From assembly GCA_037974665.1 (NCBI GenBank), contig CM075770.1, positions 98,935,350 through 98,999,349 on the forward strand: a DNA stretch of 64,000 bases. Reading direction: 5' to 3'. Of this stretch, positions 33,855 to 45,340 are shown piece by piece. Position 1 is the first letter of the stretch. Each line of letters starts with the position of its first letter. The position numbers were made by a program, and so were the translations under genes. The DNA is from Ehretia macrophylla. Its lineage: Eukaryota > Streptophyta > Magnoliopsida > Boraginales > Ehretiaceae. Under the pieces are notes generated by a model. That model saw nothing but the letters and a program-made list of their open reading frames with translations. It was not told the origin of the DNA and searched no databases.

Positions 33855-34760
33855 GCTTGGATATGGAATGATGCTAGAGGGGAAAAATTGCAAGAACTAT
33901 TCCGATGGCCATGAACTTAGCTGGTATAACTAGGCTTTTAATGCGTATTGTGTGTGATATCATTATGCCTAGGAAGATAAATGATGGTTGGGTCGCTTAT
34001 TGTGATGCTTATACCATGTACAAAATTCATGCAAAGCAAAAGATAAATCTTTTGTATATGATCTTGTCTCACATGCAACGTGTCACTGAAAATGAACAAA
34101 GTTTGGCTTATGTTACACCCCTCACAAGGATCTTTCAGTATTTTAATATGCCATTACAAGGTAATGTAGAAACATTCCATCACATGGGGTATTTTGACCG
34201 TGCATCTATGAGATGTATGCAACTTTATAACTATTATGGTCAAATTCTCAATCAATTTGATTTTGGAACGTTACCAGAATCTACTAAGCAAGAAATTATA
34301 GAACAAACACTTGCTAAGAAAAGTAAGAAGAAGAAACTCACATGGAAAAAGACTGATGTTTCACTACCTAAGTTATTTCAAAACTTTTCTTTGCACAAAT
34401 TTCTTCATGTTTTTCAAAACCAAACTTTTTACCCTCTTAATCTTAGCATAACTGTGGAATTTGACTCTAAAGTGCCTTTAGCTCATCTTTTGATGCTATT
34501 TATGTCATTGTTTTTCTTATGATTGTTATGCTTCTTTATATCTGTGGATGGTTTGATGTAGGTAGCTATGATGCTCTTTTTGCTAAGTTTGTGAAAAATA
34601 GAGTTAGTCTCTTTGTGCATATATTCCGAGGGAGTGTTTTATGTCCTCCCATTGTGTTAGGGTCGTTTGATGATGTCAAAAAGAGGGAGAAATATGAATG
34701 CATGTATTGGGAATATGAATGCATGTACTGGGATATATATGAATGCATGTATTGAGATGT
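33855..34760 (+). pseudogene. Env-like ORF, C-terminal part with hydrophobic segments
   Basis: After the solo LTR the ORF continues. Its main open stretch (33905-34522, 205 codons) has ITRLLMRIVCDIIMPRKIND, NLLYMILSHMQRV and a basic stretch KKSKKKKLTWKK. Near 34480-34560 two hydrophobic runs follow (LAHLLMLFMSLFFL, then in another frame MIVMLLYICGW), which resemble a membrane anchor. The last part (34519-34755) closes with FDDVKKREKYE before an ATGAATGCATGTATT-type repeat. Breaks at 33903, 34500 and 34523 inactivate it. Homology to viral envelope proteins is not visible; 'env-like' is positional. Confidence 0.65.
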
Positions 34761-34820
34761 TTGAGATGTATGAATGCATGTATTAGGATATATGTGATGA
34801 GATGTATGTGATGAATTGAA
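34689..34820 (+). repeat. Short tandem repeat of ATATGAATGCATGTATT type
   Basis: GAATGCATGTA occurs at about 34696, 34717, 34741 and 34774 with 20-35-bp spacing, followed by several GATGTATG words. It lies between the env-like ORF and the 3' LTR. Confidence 0.7.
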
Positions 34821-34975
34821 AATATGCATTGAGTGAGGGTGAGTCTTGCTTGAAGGAAAGTAAACTTGAAACGCACTTACTAAGGGAAAGCCTCCCATTT
34901 GTGTTCATGCTTACCTTGCTTATGCCTTGCTTGTCATTTCCATTATGCACTATAGTGTAAGATTTTGTCATCATC

Positions 34976-34988
34976 AAAAAGGAGGAGA
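34976..34988 (+). other. Polypurine tract of SIRE-type copia
   Basis: AAAAAGGAGGAGA lies immediately before the 3' LTR. Confidence 0.8.
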
Positions 34989-34989
34989 T

Positions 34990-36299
34990 TATTAGCCTTA
35001 GGGTGTTAATCTCATATTTTAATGATAACTAAATCTTAAGCTAATGATAATCTTATGACTAATTATGATTATATAAGTTGTATATGTTTGAGATTAGTCT
35101 TAGATTGGGAAATGATCATGCATGAAAAAATGGCTAGCACAAGCTTATCAATGCAATCAAGGTTGAAGTGCTAGAATTGGCAAGGTCTTTTAAAGACTTG
35201 AAAAGTTACATCCATGATGATCTTTCCAAAAGAAGAAATGAAATCTTGAAGAACTAAAGAAGTGAAAATCTTATTTCAAGAATCAAGACTTGAAGATTCA
35301 AAGAAAGAAGAGGGAGTTATAAGAGGAAATGTATCGACATAAGAGGTATCAGCAAATTAAATATCGAGTGACTTTGATATGCTCAGTAAAGCTCAAACAA
35401 ACCTTCTTTAAAACTTGTTTTTGAAAACCATTCTAGAAGATTTCTTGACAAAGTTTTGATTTCAAAAACATTGTTCTAAAATGTGTTTTGAGCGTTTGAC
35501 ATGTTGCGTTTTTATCTTAAACTATTTTATACTTTGCAAAACTGCTTTTTAAACTTGTCTCTTCACTTGCCTATAACAAATCTATTTGAATAGGTTGAAG
35601 CAGTCGGTCAAGGAATCAACAAACTTTCACTCAATCGACTCATCCATGGAATGCAAGGGCAAGTCGGTTGAGTCAAGTCCCTCGATCGACTCCTCCAAAA
35701 GCAGTAGGATGAAGGGCTCGACCGACTCCCTAGACTGACTAGATCGTGTGTTTGAACATTTTTACCATCTATGACTGTTGGAAACGTTTTTCTACAAATA
35801 TTCAAACACCCCAATGCTTAAAATACCTCTTCTAATCACAAGCAATTGTTCTATAGCTTTCATATCTTCAAAACACATTTGATTGATCATTTATTGAGCT
35901 TTAACTTGCAAATCAATTGAGCATTCAAGAGCATTGAATTGTATTTATCCACTCTTAAAGAGAGTTCATTGTACTCATCATTTATTCACTCTTGTTGTGA
36001 GATAAACACTAATATAGTTTTAAGAGAATCATTGTATAGGGAGTGTTTGAAATCTTCTTTGTGGATTTAAAGAAGTGAAGAGGCTTGTACAAACTCTTGT
36101 GGAATCAAGAGATCTTGTAGTGTTGGTTTGTGCTTCATCTTTTTCTCTCTTCTCTCCTTACCTCTTTTATTTGTACATACATAGTGGTTGATAAATTGCT
36201 TCATTGAAATTATAGATTTATTTCATTTTCAAAAAATTAGTAATATTGCTCCTTTATCCTAATTCACCCCCCTCCCTTTTAGGATATTTTGGACCTACA
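34990..36299 (+). repeat. 3' LTR of SIRE-type copia
   Basis: 1310 bp, TATTAGCC (first G changed to A) to GGACCTACA, followed by the target duplication TAAGG. Highly similar to 20562-21893. Confidence 0.92.
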
Positions 36300-36304
36300 T
36301 AAGG

Positions 36305-36491
36305 ACATCGAGTACAACTCAAGCCTCGATATCATCTCAATTTGGTTTATTTCTCTACATTTTTAAATTTTAAGTTTAATTTATATACTATTGTATTTTT
36401 TATAAGTTTACTTAATGTCATAATTTGATTTTTAGTTTAAATATTATAATTTATTTTCCCATACACGAGCTACGGACTAATAATTTTGATA
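36305..36491 (+). repeat. 5' LTR, second part, of the outer copia element
   Basis: ACATCGAGTACAACTCAAGC through GAGCTACGGACTAATAATTT to GATAACA matches 48337-48518 of the 3' LTR. Together with 20093-20561 it gives an LTR of about 655 bp. Confidence 0.85.
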
Positions 36492-37350
36492 ACAATCTTA
36501 AGACTTTATTGACTTAATCATATACTGAATATTCTAATTTTTGGATCGGTTTTCCCTTGTAATTACTACATGCACAGTTTCCTTTGTAATTACCACATGC
36601 ACAATTGAACTGTTTGTTGTAACTTTTAATGCCATAGCTTTGCTTCTTTAAGAAGCTCAAAGCATTACAATATAATAATATTTTAAGATCCTAAAAGTTT
36701 GTTTTGAGATGCAAAATAATAATTCTAATGACACTTGCTGCTAACAAGTTTTGATCCCTAGACCACAAGGCTATTAACTAGTGAGTCTACTACTCAACCG
36801 GGATAGAAAGTCATACTAAATTATTTTCATTTAAAATGTTTCTAAGAATATATATCATGCCATGTCCTTTAATCTTCTCTAGATTTCTCGTGCAGAACAA
36901 AGAATCAGTGAAATCATGAGTCTTTTTGTAAAATTGCAAAACACGTTCGGGACATTTCACAAAATGACTCTAAAAGCAAATAAGTTCAATAAATTTAGAG
37001 TCCATAATTATAATAGGATGAATAATAATGGAAATTTTTGAAAGTGAGGATCAAACCAGTTTAGGTATTCTTGATTGATTCTTTTTATATTAAGTCCAAA
37101 ATCCTGTTTATACACATTGCACTATAAAAGATTCAAGTTAGTCGTAGAATAACTTAAAACCACAATTCATTTTTTTAAATAATATTTATGACACAAATAT
37201 AAACAAAAAAACTAATATTATAACCACATAGGTCAACTATATCTATGTAGTCATATATATACAATATATATTTATGTATATTTTAAACTGTCCAGTAAAC
37301 GATCCTAGGAAATAAATAAGACAATTACTCAAAATAGCTTGAAAGCATGC
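36492..37350 (+). other. Leader of the outer copia element; no primer site or gag start found
   Basis: About 860 bases. No TGGTATCAGAGC-type site follows the LTR, and gag begins only in its middle at about 37360. AT-rich, with no supported ORF; a deletion or rearrangement of the leader and gag start is likely. Confidence 0.5.
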
Positions 37351-37975
37351 AGACTTCCTTTGCAAAAATTATATTCACAACGGGTTGGGCAATGCATTGT
37401 ATAACGTCTATAGCCTAATGTCAACTGCAAAGGCACTGTGGGAATATTTAGATAAGAAGTATAAAATGAAGGATACAGGCACAAAAAAAATTGTTCTTGC
37501 TAGATTCCTTGACTACAAAATGATAGATTCCAATCTAGTAATGCCTCAGGTAGAAGAATACTAGTGTATTGTTCATGAGTGTCATGCAAAATGTATTAAT
37601 ATGGGGGAGCTTTTTGAAGCTATTGTACTTATTGAGAAGTTATCTCCTAGCTGGAAGGAATTCAAGAATTACTTGAGGCATAAGCTAAAAGAGATGTCTC
37701 TCGAAGACTTAGTTTTAAGGTTGAAAATTGAGGAAGACAACTGTAAGTCTAATAAAAGGGTTGGTCTCTCACCTTTGGAATCAAAGGAAAATATGGTTGA
37801 GCATGGCCCGAGCAACAAGAAGAGGTAGTTCACAAACCAAGGGCAGAGGGGCACTGAAAAGAAGAAGTAGTAGTTCACTGGAAACTGCTACATTTGTGAT
37901 GAGCCAGGGTAGAAGGCTAAGGATTACAGACTCCGTAAGAACCAGAACAATCCAAAGAAGAGGAAAGCTGAAGCA
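37351..37975 (+). pseudogene. gag: Outer copia gag, C-terminal two-thirds
   Basis: Opens with NALYNVYSLMSTAKALWEYL at about 37393, a UBN2-type capsid block, then after a stop EKLSPSWKEFKNYLRHKLKE, EMSLEDLVLRLKIEEDN and the degenerate zinc knuckle CYICDEPG near 37887. The N-terminus of gag is missing and several stops are present (37561, 37826, 37912). Confidence 0.8.
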
Positions 37976-37990
37976 AATACTGTTGAAGCC

Positions 37991-38470
37991 TTGGGAGATA
38001 AATTGTCTGACATGAACCTGTCAGTTGTTGTGTTAGAAGTCAACCTAGTCAGGGATCCAAAACTATGGTTCATGGACATTGGGGCCACTAAGCATGTTTG
38101 TTCAGACAAGAAAATGTTCACTTCATACCAGGTTGTTGATGAAACCTTCTACATGGGGAACTTCTCCACTTCCAAGCTAGTAGGGATAGGGATAGTGGTC
38201 CTAAAGATGACATCCAGAAAGAAGTTGGCTCTCAACAATGTTCTGCATGTCCCAGACATCCAAAAGAATCTGGTCTCCGGATCTTTATTGGTGAAGAATG
38301 GATTCAAACTGGTGTTTGACTCCAAAAAATTTGTATTGACTAAGAATATTATGTTTGTAGGCAGGGGCTATGAGTACGAGGGTTTATTCAAACTAAGTAT
38401 AATGACTATTGCTCCTACTAATGTATCGGTTGGCGAGCATTCTAACGCTATTATAAATAAGAACAAATAA
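37991..38470 (+). pseudogene. pol: Outer copia protease
   Basis: A 159-codon open frame with [13 protein letters not shown]: the active-site D-S/T-G-A appears as D-I-G-A. It continues [20 protein letters not shown] and [12 protein letters not shown], both standard copia protease/linker blocks. The replaced Ser/Thr would impair catalysis. Confidence 0.87.
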
Positions 38471-38482
38471 GTTGCTTATATC

Positions 38483-39500
38483 TTGGATTCTCCTAATTTA
38501 TGGCATGATAGATTAAGGCATATAAATTTTGGTTTTTTGCAAAAGTTGGTCAATTTAGGTTTGCTACCTAAAGTTGATTTTAATTCAAACAAGAAATGTA
38601 AAATTTGCATAGAATCAAAACTAACGAGAACTTCTTTTAATTGGTGGAAAGAAGTACCGAACCTCTAGATTTAATTAACAGTGACATTTGTGACTTAAAA
38701 TTTGTGCAAACTAGAGGTTGAAAAAAGTATTTCATTACTTTTATTGACGCTTGTACGAGGTTTTGTCATGTTTATCTACTTTGAAACAAGGATAAAACTT
38801 TAGAAGTATGTGAACTATATAAAAATGAGATAGAAAATCAAGTTGGGAAGAAGATCAAAATGTTGAGTAGTGATAGAGGAGGAGAATACGTGTATCCATT
38901 TGAGGAATATTGTACTGAACATGGGATTGTTCATCAAACGACAACTTCTTACACTCCTCTCAACAGAATGGTATTGCTGAATGCAAGAATTGAACTCTAA
39001 AAGAAATGATGAATATCATGTTGATTTACTCGAGGTTACCTCGAAACTTGCAGGGGAGGCAATCTTAACTGCAACCATATTCTGAATAAGGTACCCCACA
39101 AGAAACTTGACACAACACATTATGAGTTGTGAAAAGGTCGACCACCTTCCTACAAATACTTAAAAGTATGGGGGTGTTTGGCTAAAGTAGGAGTTCTAGC
39201 TCCTAAAATGGTCAAGATAGGACCAAAAACTATGGATTGTATCTTTATTAGATATGTACAAAACAGCGCTGCATATAGGTTTTTTTGTGTATAAGTCAGA
39301 AATAACTGATATACATGTAAATATAGTTATTAAATCAAGGAATGTATAATTTTTTGAAGAAAAATTTCCTTGCAAATACACACAAGAATCGAGTTCTTCA
39401 GAAAGAACATATGATGAAAATGTAGATGATGAAGTTATATCTAATGAAGATACACCAAGACGAAGCAAAAGGGTTAGGAAAACTAAATCTTTTGGTTCTT
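38483..39500 (+). pseudogene. pol: Outer copia pre-integrase and integrase
   Basis: LWHDRLRHINFGFLQKLVNL and KCKICIESKLTRTSF form the HHCC finger region. The core follows in broken frames: FIDACTRFCHVYLL (about 38740), LSSDRGGEYV (38862, second catalytic block) and HGIVHQTTTSYTP (38925). Several stops are present. The C-terminal part near 39160 reads YKYLKVWGCLAKV. Confidence 0.82.
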
Positions 39501-41089
39501 ATTTTCTGACATATCTATTAGAAAATGAGTCGTGTACGTTTAACGAGGTAATGACAACCCCAGAGGCTCCTTTGTGAAGAGAAACTGTCAACAGTGAAAT
39601 CTTCCATCATGCAAAATCATACTTGGGAACTAGTGGATCTTCTTCTTGAAAATAAACCTTTAGGTGTAAATGGATTTTTTAGGAAGATAAAAGTTGATGG
39701 ATCAATTGATAAATACAAGGCCAGGCTTAAAATCAAAGGTTATAGATAAAAAGAAGGCATTGATTACTATGACACGTATGTACCAGTCACAAGAATTACA
39801 TCCATTCAGATGTTGATAGCCATTGCAGTTACCAATAACCTTGAAACACATCAAATGGATGTGAAAACAGTCTTATTGAATTGAGATTTAGATGAAAAGA
39901 TTTATATGGAACAACCTGAAGGGTTTGTGGTTCCAGGTAAATAAAAGAAGGTTTGTAGGCTTGTAAAATCATTTTATGCATTAAAACAAGCGCAAACAAT
40001 GGCATGAGAAATTTGATAAAGTTATGATGACAAATGGCTTTAGGATCAAAGAATGTGATAAGTGTGTCTATGTCAAAGGCACGAGTCAAGAATATGTTAT
40101 TGTTTGTCTCTATGTAGATGATATGCTGATTATGAAAACCAATATCAATGTCATTAAGTCTACCAAGAAAATGTTATCCAGTAACTTCGACATGAAGGAT
40201 ATGGGTGTACCAGATGTTATTTTGGTGTTGAGATCACTAGAACATCTGACGGACTAGTTTTATCCCAATCTCATTATATAGAGAACATATTAGAGAAGTT
40301 CAATAAGAACGACAACGGTCTAGTCAAGACACCGATAGATGTTAACTTATATCTAGATAAAAATACTAGTGACGAAATATATCAATTAGAGTATTCACGA
40401 ATTATTGGTAGTCTAATGTACTTGATGAATTGCACAAGGCCCAATATGGTATATGTTGTCAGCAAATTGAGCAGATACACTAGCAATCTAGGGTAAGCCC
40501 ATTGGACAACTATAATAAGAGTTCTAAGATATCTTAGATACACTTTAAACTTTAGGTTGCACTATACGCGATATCCAGTTGTACTAGAAGGGTACAATGA
40601 TAGCAACTGGATATCTAACACTAAAGACTCCAAATCCACTAGTTGATATATCTTTACTTTGGGAGGTGCAACCATCTCTTAGAAATCTACTAAGCAAACA
40701 TGAATAGCCAGAACCACGATGGAATAAGAGTTTATAGCTTTGGAAAAGCTGCAGAGGAAGATCGGCTTCGATAGTTCTTAGAGGATATTTCAAATTGGTC
40801 AAAACCTATGCCTGCTATTTGTATAAACTGCGATAGTCAATCAACAATTGGTAGGGTATAGAGTAATATGTATAATTGTAATTCTAGGCATATTCGTCGT
40901 AGACATAACATCGTTAAACAATTTCTCTCTACTGGGGTTATCTCAATTGACTATGTAAAATCAAAGGATAACATTGCGGATCCACTTACAAATCGCTTAA
41001 ATAGAGAGCAAGTGTATAAATTGTCGAGGGGAATGGGCCTTAATCCTATTTCTAAAGAGTTGTCATATTGGCAAACCCTACCTTGTTGA
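39501..41089 (+). pseudogene. pol: Outer copia reverse transcriptase and RNase H
   Basis: Fingers and palm: KIKVDGSIDKYKARL (39685), EGIDYYDTYVPVTRI, ETHQMDVKTVLLN (39845) and MEQPEGFVVPG. The catalytic box is intact here: VCLYVDDMLIM at 40105. RNase H blocks: [15 protein letters not shown] (40585), then in broken frames a degenerate TESE region near 40710, and finally NSRHIRRRHNIVKQFL with SKDNIADPLT at about 40882-40990. At least eight stops are present. The frame closes with GMGLNPISKELSYW. Confidence 0.85.
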
Positions 41090-44000
41090 CAGGAAATCCT
41101 TGGATCTAGGTTCAAAAGGAAAAACTGAATTATATATAACTCAGTAGGAGCATTGTGGGGGTATTATTCCCACCTATTCCTACAGCGAGTGGACAATGCT
41201 GCCTGTATGTGGCATATGTTAAGCCATGCTTTTAATGATACTTATATCTTGGAACTCCAAGTTGGGTATTGTAGCGTCTCGATCCCTCACGAGACCAGGA
41301 CTCCTATGTATCACGTTATTCTCAACCTAATTCCAAACCCCGGGCATGAAATTTAGGAAAAAACAGACAGAGTTTTCCCTATATATAGGACTATCTGGAA
41401 ACTTACAAATAACAACATACAACCACAAGACAATAATCTTCAACCTCAATCCATTTCCTCCTTACAAGCATGCAAGTCAACTAGACAACAAGGTAAAGAT
41501 TACAAATTAATAAAACATTACAAGCCATTCATAACTATCAATACATTATAAACTTAACTTTACAATTACAAAACTGAATTCAATGACAATCCACGTAAGC
41601 TAGCATAGTCAACACGAAACTCTCGAGCCTTCTTTTCTACCTCTGATAGCATTGATCCTGAAAGGTGTTAGAAACGAGGGTGAGTATACAACATGTATAC
41701 TCAGTGAGGGAGGTGATGTAGCATACCGGGCGTGCAATGCAGCAACTTAACACAATTAATACAATAAATAAGTAATGAATAACAATTCTAATACCATATT
41801 TTAAAAGGATACAATTGATAACCCTTATCACTCCAAATATTCGATCCCCGATCCATGAACCACGATCTCAATCTCGATATGTCGGCATCCCTTACACCAA
41901 TGGGTACTCCAGATGTACCTGATCCTACGACCCAACACACCCTGGCAATCTCCGGACCAAGCGAGTGAGGGAATAGCAGACGGAGCTAAGGCAACCAATA
42001 CTAGCAAGCCCGATGCCGCCCAGCGAGGCCATCGCATCCGCCACGACAATGAGGTTGCGCAACCACGATACAATGCAAGAATGATAACAATGACAATATA
42101 ATCAAGAAATACATGTAAGGACAAAAAGTAGGTTGTCCTCACACCAAGTTACAATTTAGCAACAATAAGCATATATCAATTACGCAATTATACTAAACAA
42201 TATACTCTTTTAGCAAGAAAATAAACTATAATGCACGTAAGGATGCAGGCCCCTCACCTTATCAAGCTTCAAGATGTAAAAATGGCTTAATTACTCCAAC
42301 TTTCTTTTAGCTCGAATATACAAATCCCTAGTATATTCATTTAAGTATAACACTTTAGCAATTGATTATATTAACTCCACATTAGCACGTAATCCCAAAT
42401 AACCAAATATTATTCATGTATGTCATATTGCCACATAGCCTAAGTAATCAAACGAATAACTCTAAAACATTTCTTTAATCTTACCAAGGACATTAACTAT
42501 ATCAACTTTAACAAGTTAACTTCATAACTAATTCAACTTCATTTATATTGCAAATGAATATCAAACTAAGTATTAAATCAAGACAACTATGCTTAACACT
42601 TAAACATAATTCAACTATAACAAAATCTAAGAATCATTATCATGTTCATTCACCCAAGTACAACATATATAACTCAATTAATAATCAATTATAGCAATTA
42701 AGTAATCCAAATAACCAACTAGGAAACAATCTTAGCTAACCCACATAGAATCCAACAAAACCCTAAATATCACCTAAACATTTTCCATTTTCTCCAACAA
42801 AGGCTTAATTTAATCAATTCAGTTACCTATTCTATAGACCTCCAGACTGACTGATTTATATATATAAAAGTATCTCTCTGAGTGTAGATGACTTTAGCCT
42901 CAAGCGCACCTCAATTCCGATCTAAATTCCACAAGTTATGACCTTTTCTGTGCAACTGCGCGAACTGCCTCCTGCACCAGCGATTTTCAGACACATTTCG
43001 GAAATAGCTAAATCGCGGGGCCAAAACGTTAGAATTTGCCTTAACTCTAGAAATCCACATTTATTCTAAACTGTCTAATCTAGCTTCCATATAAATTTTG
43101 TTAATTTTAGAGTACGTTTGCTATATCAAAAGTACTTTGAAAGACAGGGCAGTGGGCTGACCGAATATGCACTTCTTGTTCTACTTGATGTTTTCAAGCA
43201 CTAAACTAACTACACGCAATATACTAGTATGCAACGCATTTCTATTCCTCTCTTTAAAATTTTAGCAAACATGTAGCCTACACACAATTGAACAAATTAC
43301 CTAGCATCCACTACAACATAATACATTAAGTAATTCCACATGATAGCCAAACACGCAAGTAAAGTAATCTATTGAACAATTTAAGGCAAGTCATTCATTT
43401 AGCACCTAAACTACTCATATAACTCAAGAAACCACATAAACACCCCTTATACACAAGAACACTACTCGGCCCCTTAGGTTCACCACACATAAACACACCA
43501 CATTCACTTTATTTTGATCAACTAATAAGTGATCCTAGTCTCTACAACACATATAACTCAATAACCAAGCTAAAACTAAGCATTAAGGCTCTAACTTCAT
43601 TTTTTTCCATTTTTAATTCAATAAGGCAATACTAGTAATGAATCAAGTTATCCAATCACATAGACATATTCTATACCCATATTTGAGAGTAAAATAAGCA
43701 TAGATAAGCATATATAGTACATTATTTAACTTCAAGAAGCCAAAGAGCACAAAACAAATAAGTTTAACACTTTCAACATCTCAGCAGTACCTCGACTTTG
43801 GCTGCACAATTACCTAAGCAAACGACTTCCTATAAAACTGATTTTTACGTGTATAGAAATCTCTTCGAAAGTAGATAACTCTAGAATCAAACGGAACTCG
43901 ATCCTGAGTTAAATTCATCAAGATATGACTAAAACAACTCAAGTGCACAAAGCTATCCAGATTGGTCACGAATTCTGTCAGGTTTCAATTTTTATTTTAT

Positions 44001-45340
44001 TAAAGGCAATAGATGGAGGAATTGGCCAAGTCGACCTAAACAGAACTCGTTCTAAACTAGCTTATCTAGGTCCTGTAAAATTTTCATAATTTTCCAAGTT
44101 ATCTAACTAGGTCAAAAACTCCACGAAATTCAGGAAAGTAAAACTGTCCAGTTCTAGTCCACTATAAAACTTCACTGATTTCAGCATTTCCGAGCAAACA
44201 AACGATTTTTCTTCATAATTATTCCAACATGAAAGTTGTACCTCTCCCAGTCTAGATTAATATGTGATTTTTCCAGATTTTTCCCAAAATAGTTAATTGC
44301 TCAACCAATACATAAAGTACAGCAGCTACAACAAAATCCTACAAACATATACATGTATAAACTTGTCTAATACAACAATTTCTTACTCAAAAACACATAT
44401 ATATGCAATGTAAGTTCTAAAATCAGTTTTTAAAAGATTTTCCCTCACCTTACACATGCTAGGAACGCGAGCTAAGGCACGAAAATGCAAGAAAATTGGC
44501 TCGGGGTTGTTTATTTCTTCTTCTTCTCCTCTTTCTTCTTTTGATCGATTGGTGTGTGTTGTGTGTGATCTGATTTGTGTGTGTGTGTGTGTTGCAGTAT
44601 TTTTGTGTGTGTGGGGGTATGTTGTGTGTGTTTTATGTTAGGTAGAAATATCTAAGTGGCTCCAAAGACCAAATTGCCCCCTTAACTAAGTATATATTTC
44701 TAGTTTGCCACCTTGTAGTATTTTGACTAATCTAGTTAACTAGTGTAGTGTAGTGTAATTATTTTATTGCCTACGATATGCCTACGATACTTAAAAAAAA
44801 TGCATGTGAATGTACACTAAATGAAACGAATGCACATTTTCCAAAAAATATAAAAGGTAATGCTAATAATTATATGCAAACAATTAAGGTAACATGTAAA
44901 TGTACACAAATGATTAAAATAAACATATTAATATATGCAAATAAATAAAATAACTATATGCTCAGGGTCGGGGTATTACAGGTATTACAGGGATACTCTT
45001 TATAAGTCATCACCTATATGAGTAGGGAGTGGACCGCTCCTATGAGAATTTTAACGGTTGAATTCTCTAGAGTACTCATGAAACCGGAAGTTATTTAGGA
45101 CCAAAATGAACACAACCGTGAGAACTGAAGTATCATTAAGAAGGATACTGTGTGAGTTCTATTATCTTGATTTACGTACAAGCTAAAAAGTTCAAAACAT
45201 CGTGTTAACTAGTTAGCAAGTAAATCCGATAACTTTCACTACAGAATGTTCAAGACCAAAAACTACCTATCCAGAAGTAGCATCATTCTTTTAAACTTTC
45301 TTTAGTGTCTGCATAAAATACATGCATGTTGTTTGGCTGA
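41090..45340 (+). other. 3' untranslated region of the outer copia element, split by a solo LTR
   Basis: After RNase H, non-coding sequence runs to 41269 and resumes at 44986, reaching the 3' LTR near 45341. There is no ORF and no obvious polypurine tract directly before the LTR. The phrase TTTATAAGTCATCACCTATA (45000) belongs to this stretch. Confidence 0.65.
41270..44980 (-). mobile_element. Solo LTR, Del/Tekay-type gypsy, copy 4 (long form)
   Basis: 3711 bp, TGTAGCGTCTCGATCCC to GGGTCGGGGTATTACA. GGTAT is duplicated on both sides (41265-41269, 44981-44985). Minus orientation. Family signatures: CCTACGACCCAACAC and GGACCAAGCGAGTGAGGG (41925-41975) mirror those at 46980-47040 in copy 5. It is about 1.2 kb longer than copies 1, 3 and 5; the stretches near 42870 and 43860 resemble each other, so an internal duplication of about 1 kb is possible. 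Confidence 0.82.

Larger units (their letters stand above)
20562..36299 (+). mobile_element. Ty1/copia retrotransposon of SIRE/Maximus type with env-like ORF
   Basis: Target duplication TAAGG is perfect (20557-20561 and 36300-36304). The LTRs are about 1.3 kb (20562-21893 and 34990-36299), starting TGTTAGCC (3' copy TATTAGCC) and ending GGACCTACA. An initiator tRNA-Met site and a purine tract are in place. The order is gag, protease, integrase, reverse transcriptase, RNase H, then an extra ORF with hydrophobic segments before the 3' LTR. Long LTRs, the gag motif and the extra ORF fit the SIRE/Maximus lineage. Two solo LTRs have inserted, one in gag (22286-26017) and one in the env-like ORF (31310-33854). 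Without them the element is about 9.5 kb. Confidence 0.9.
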
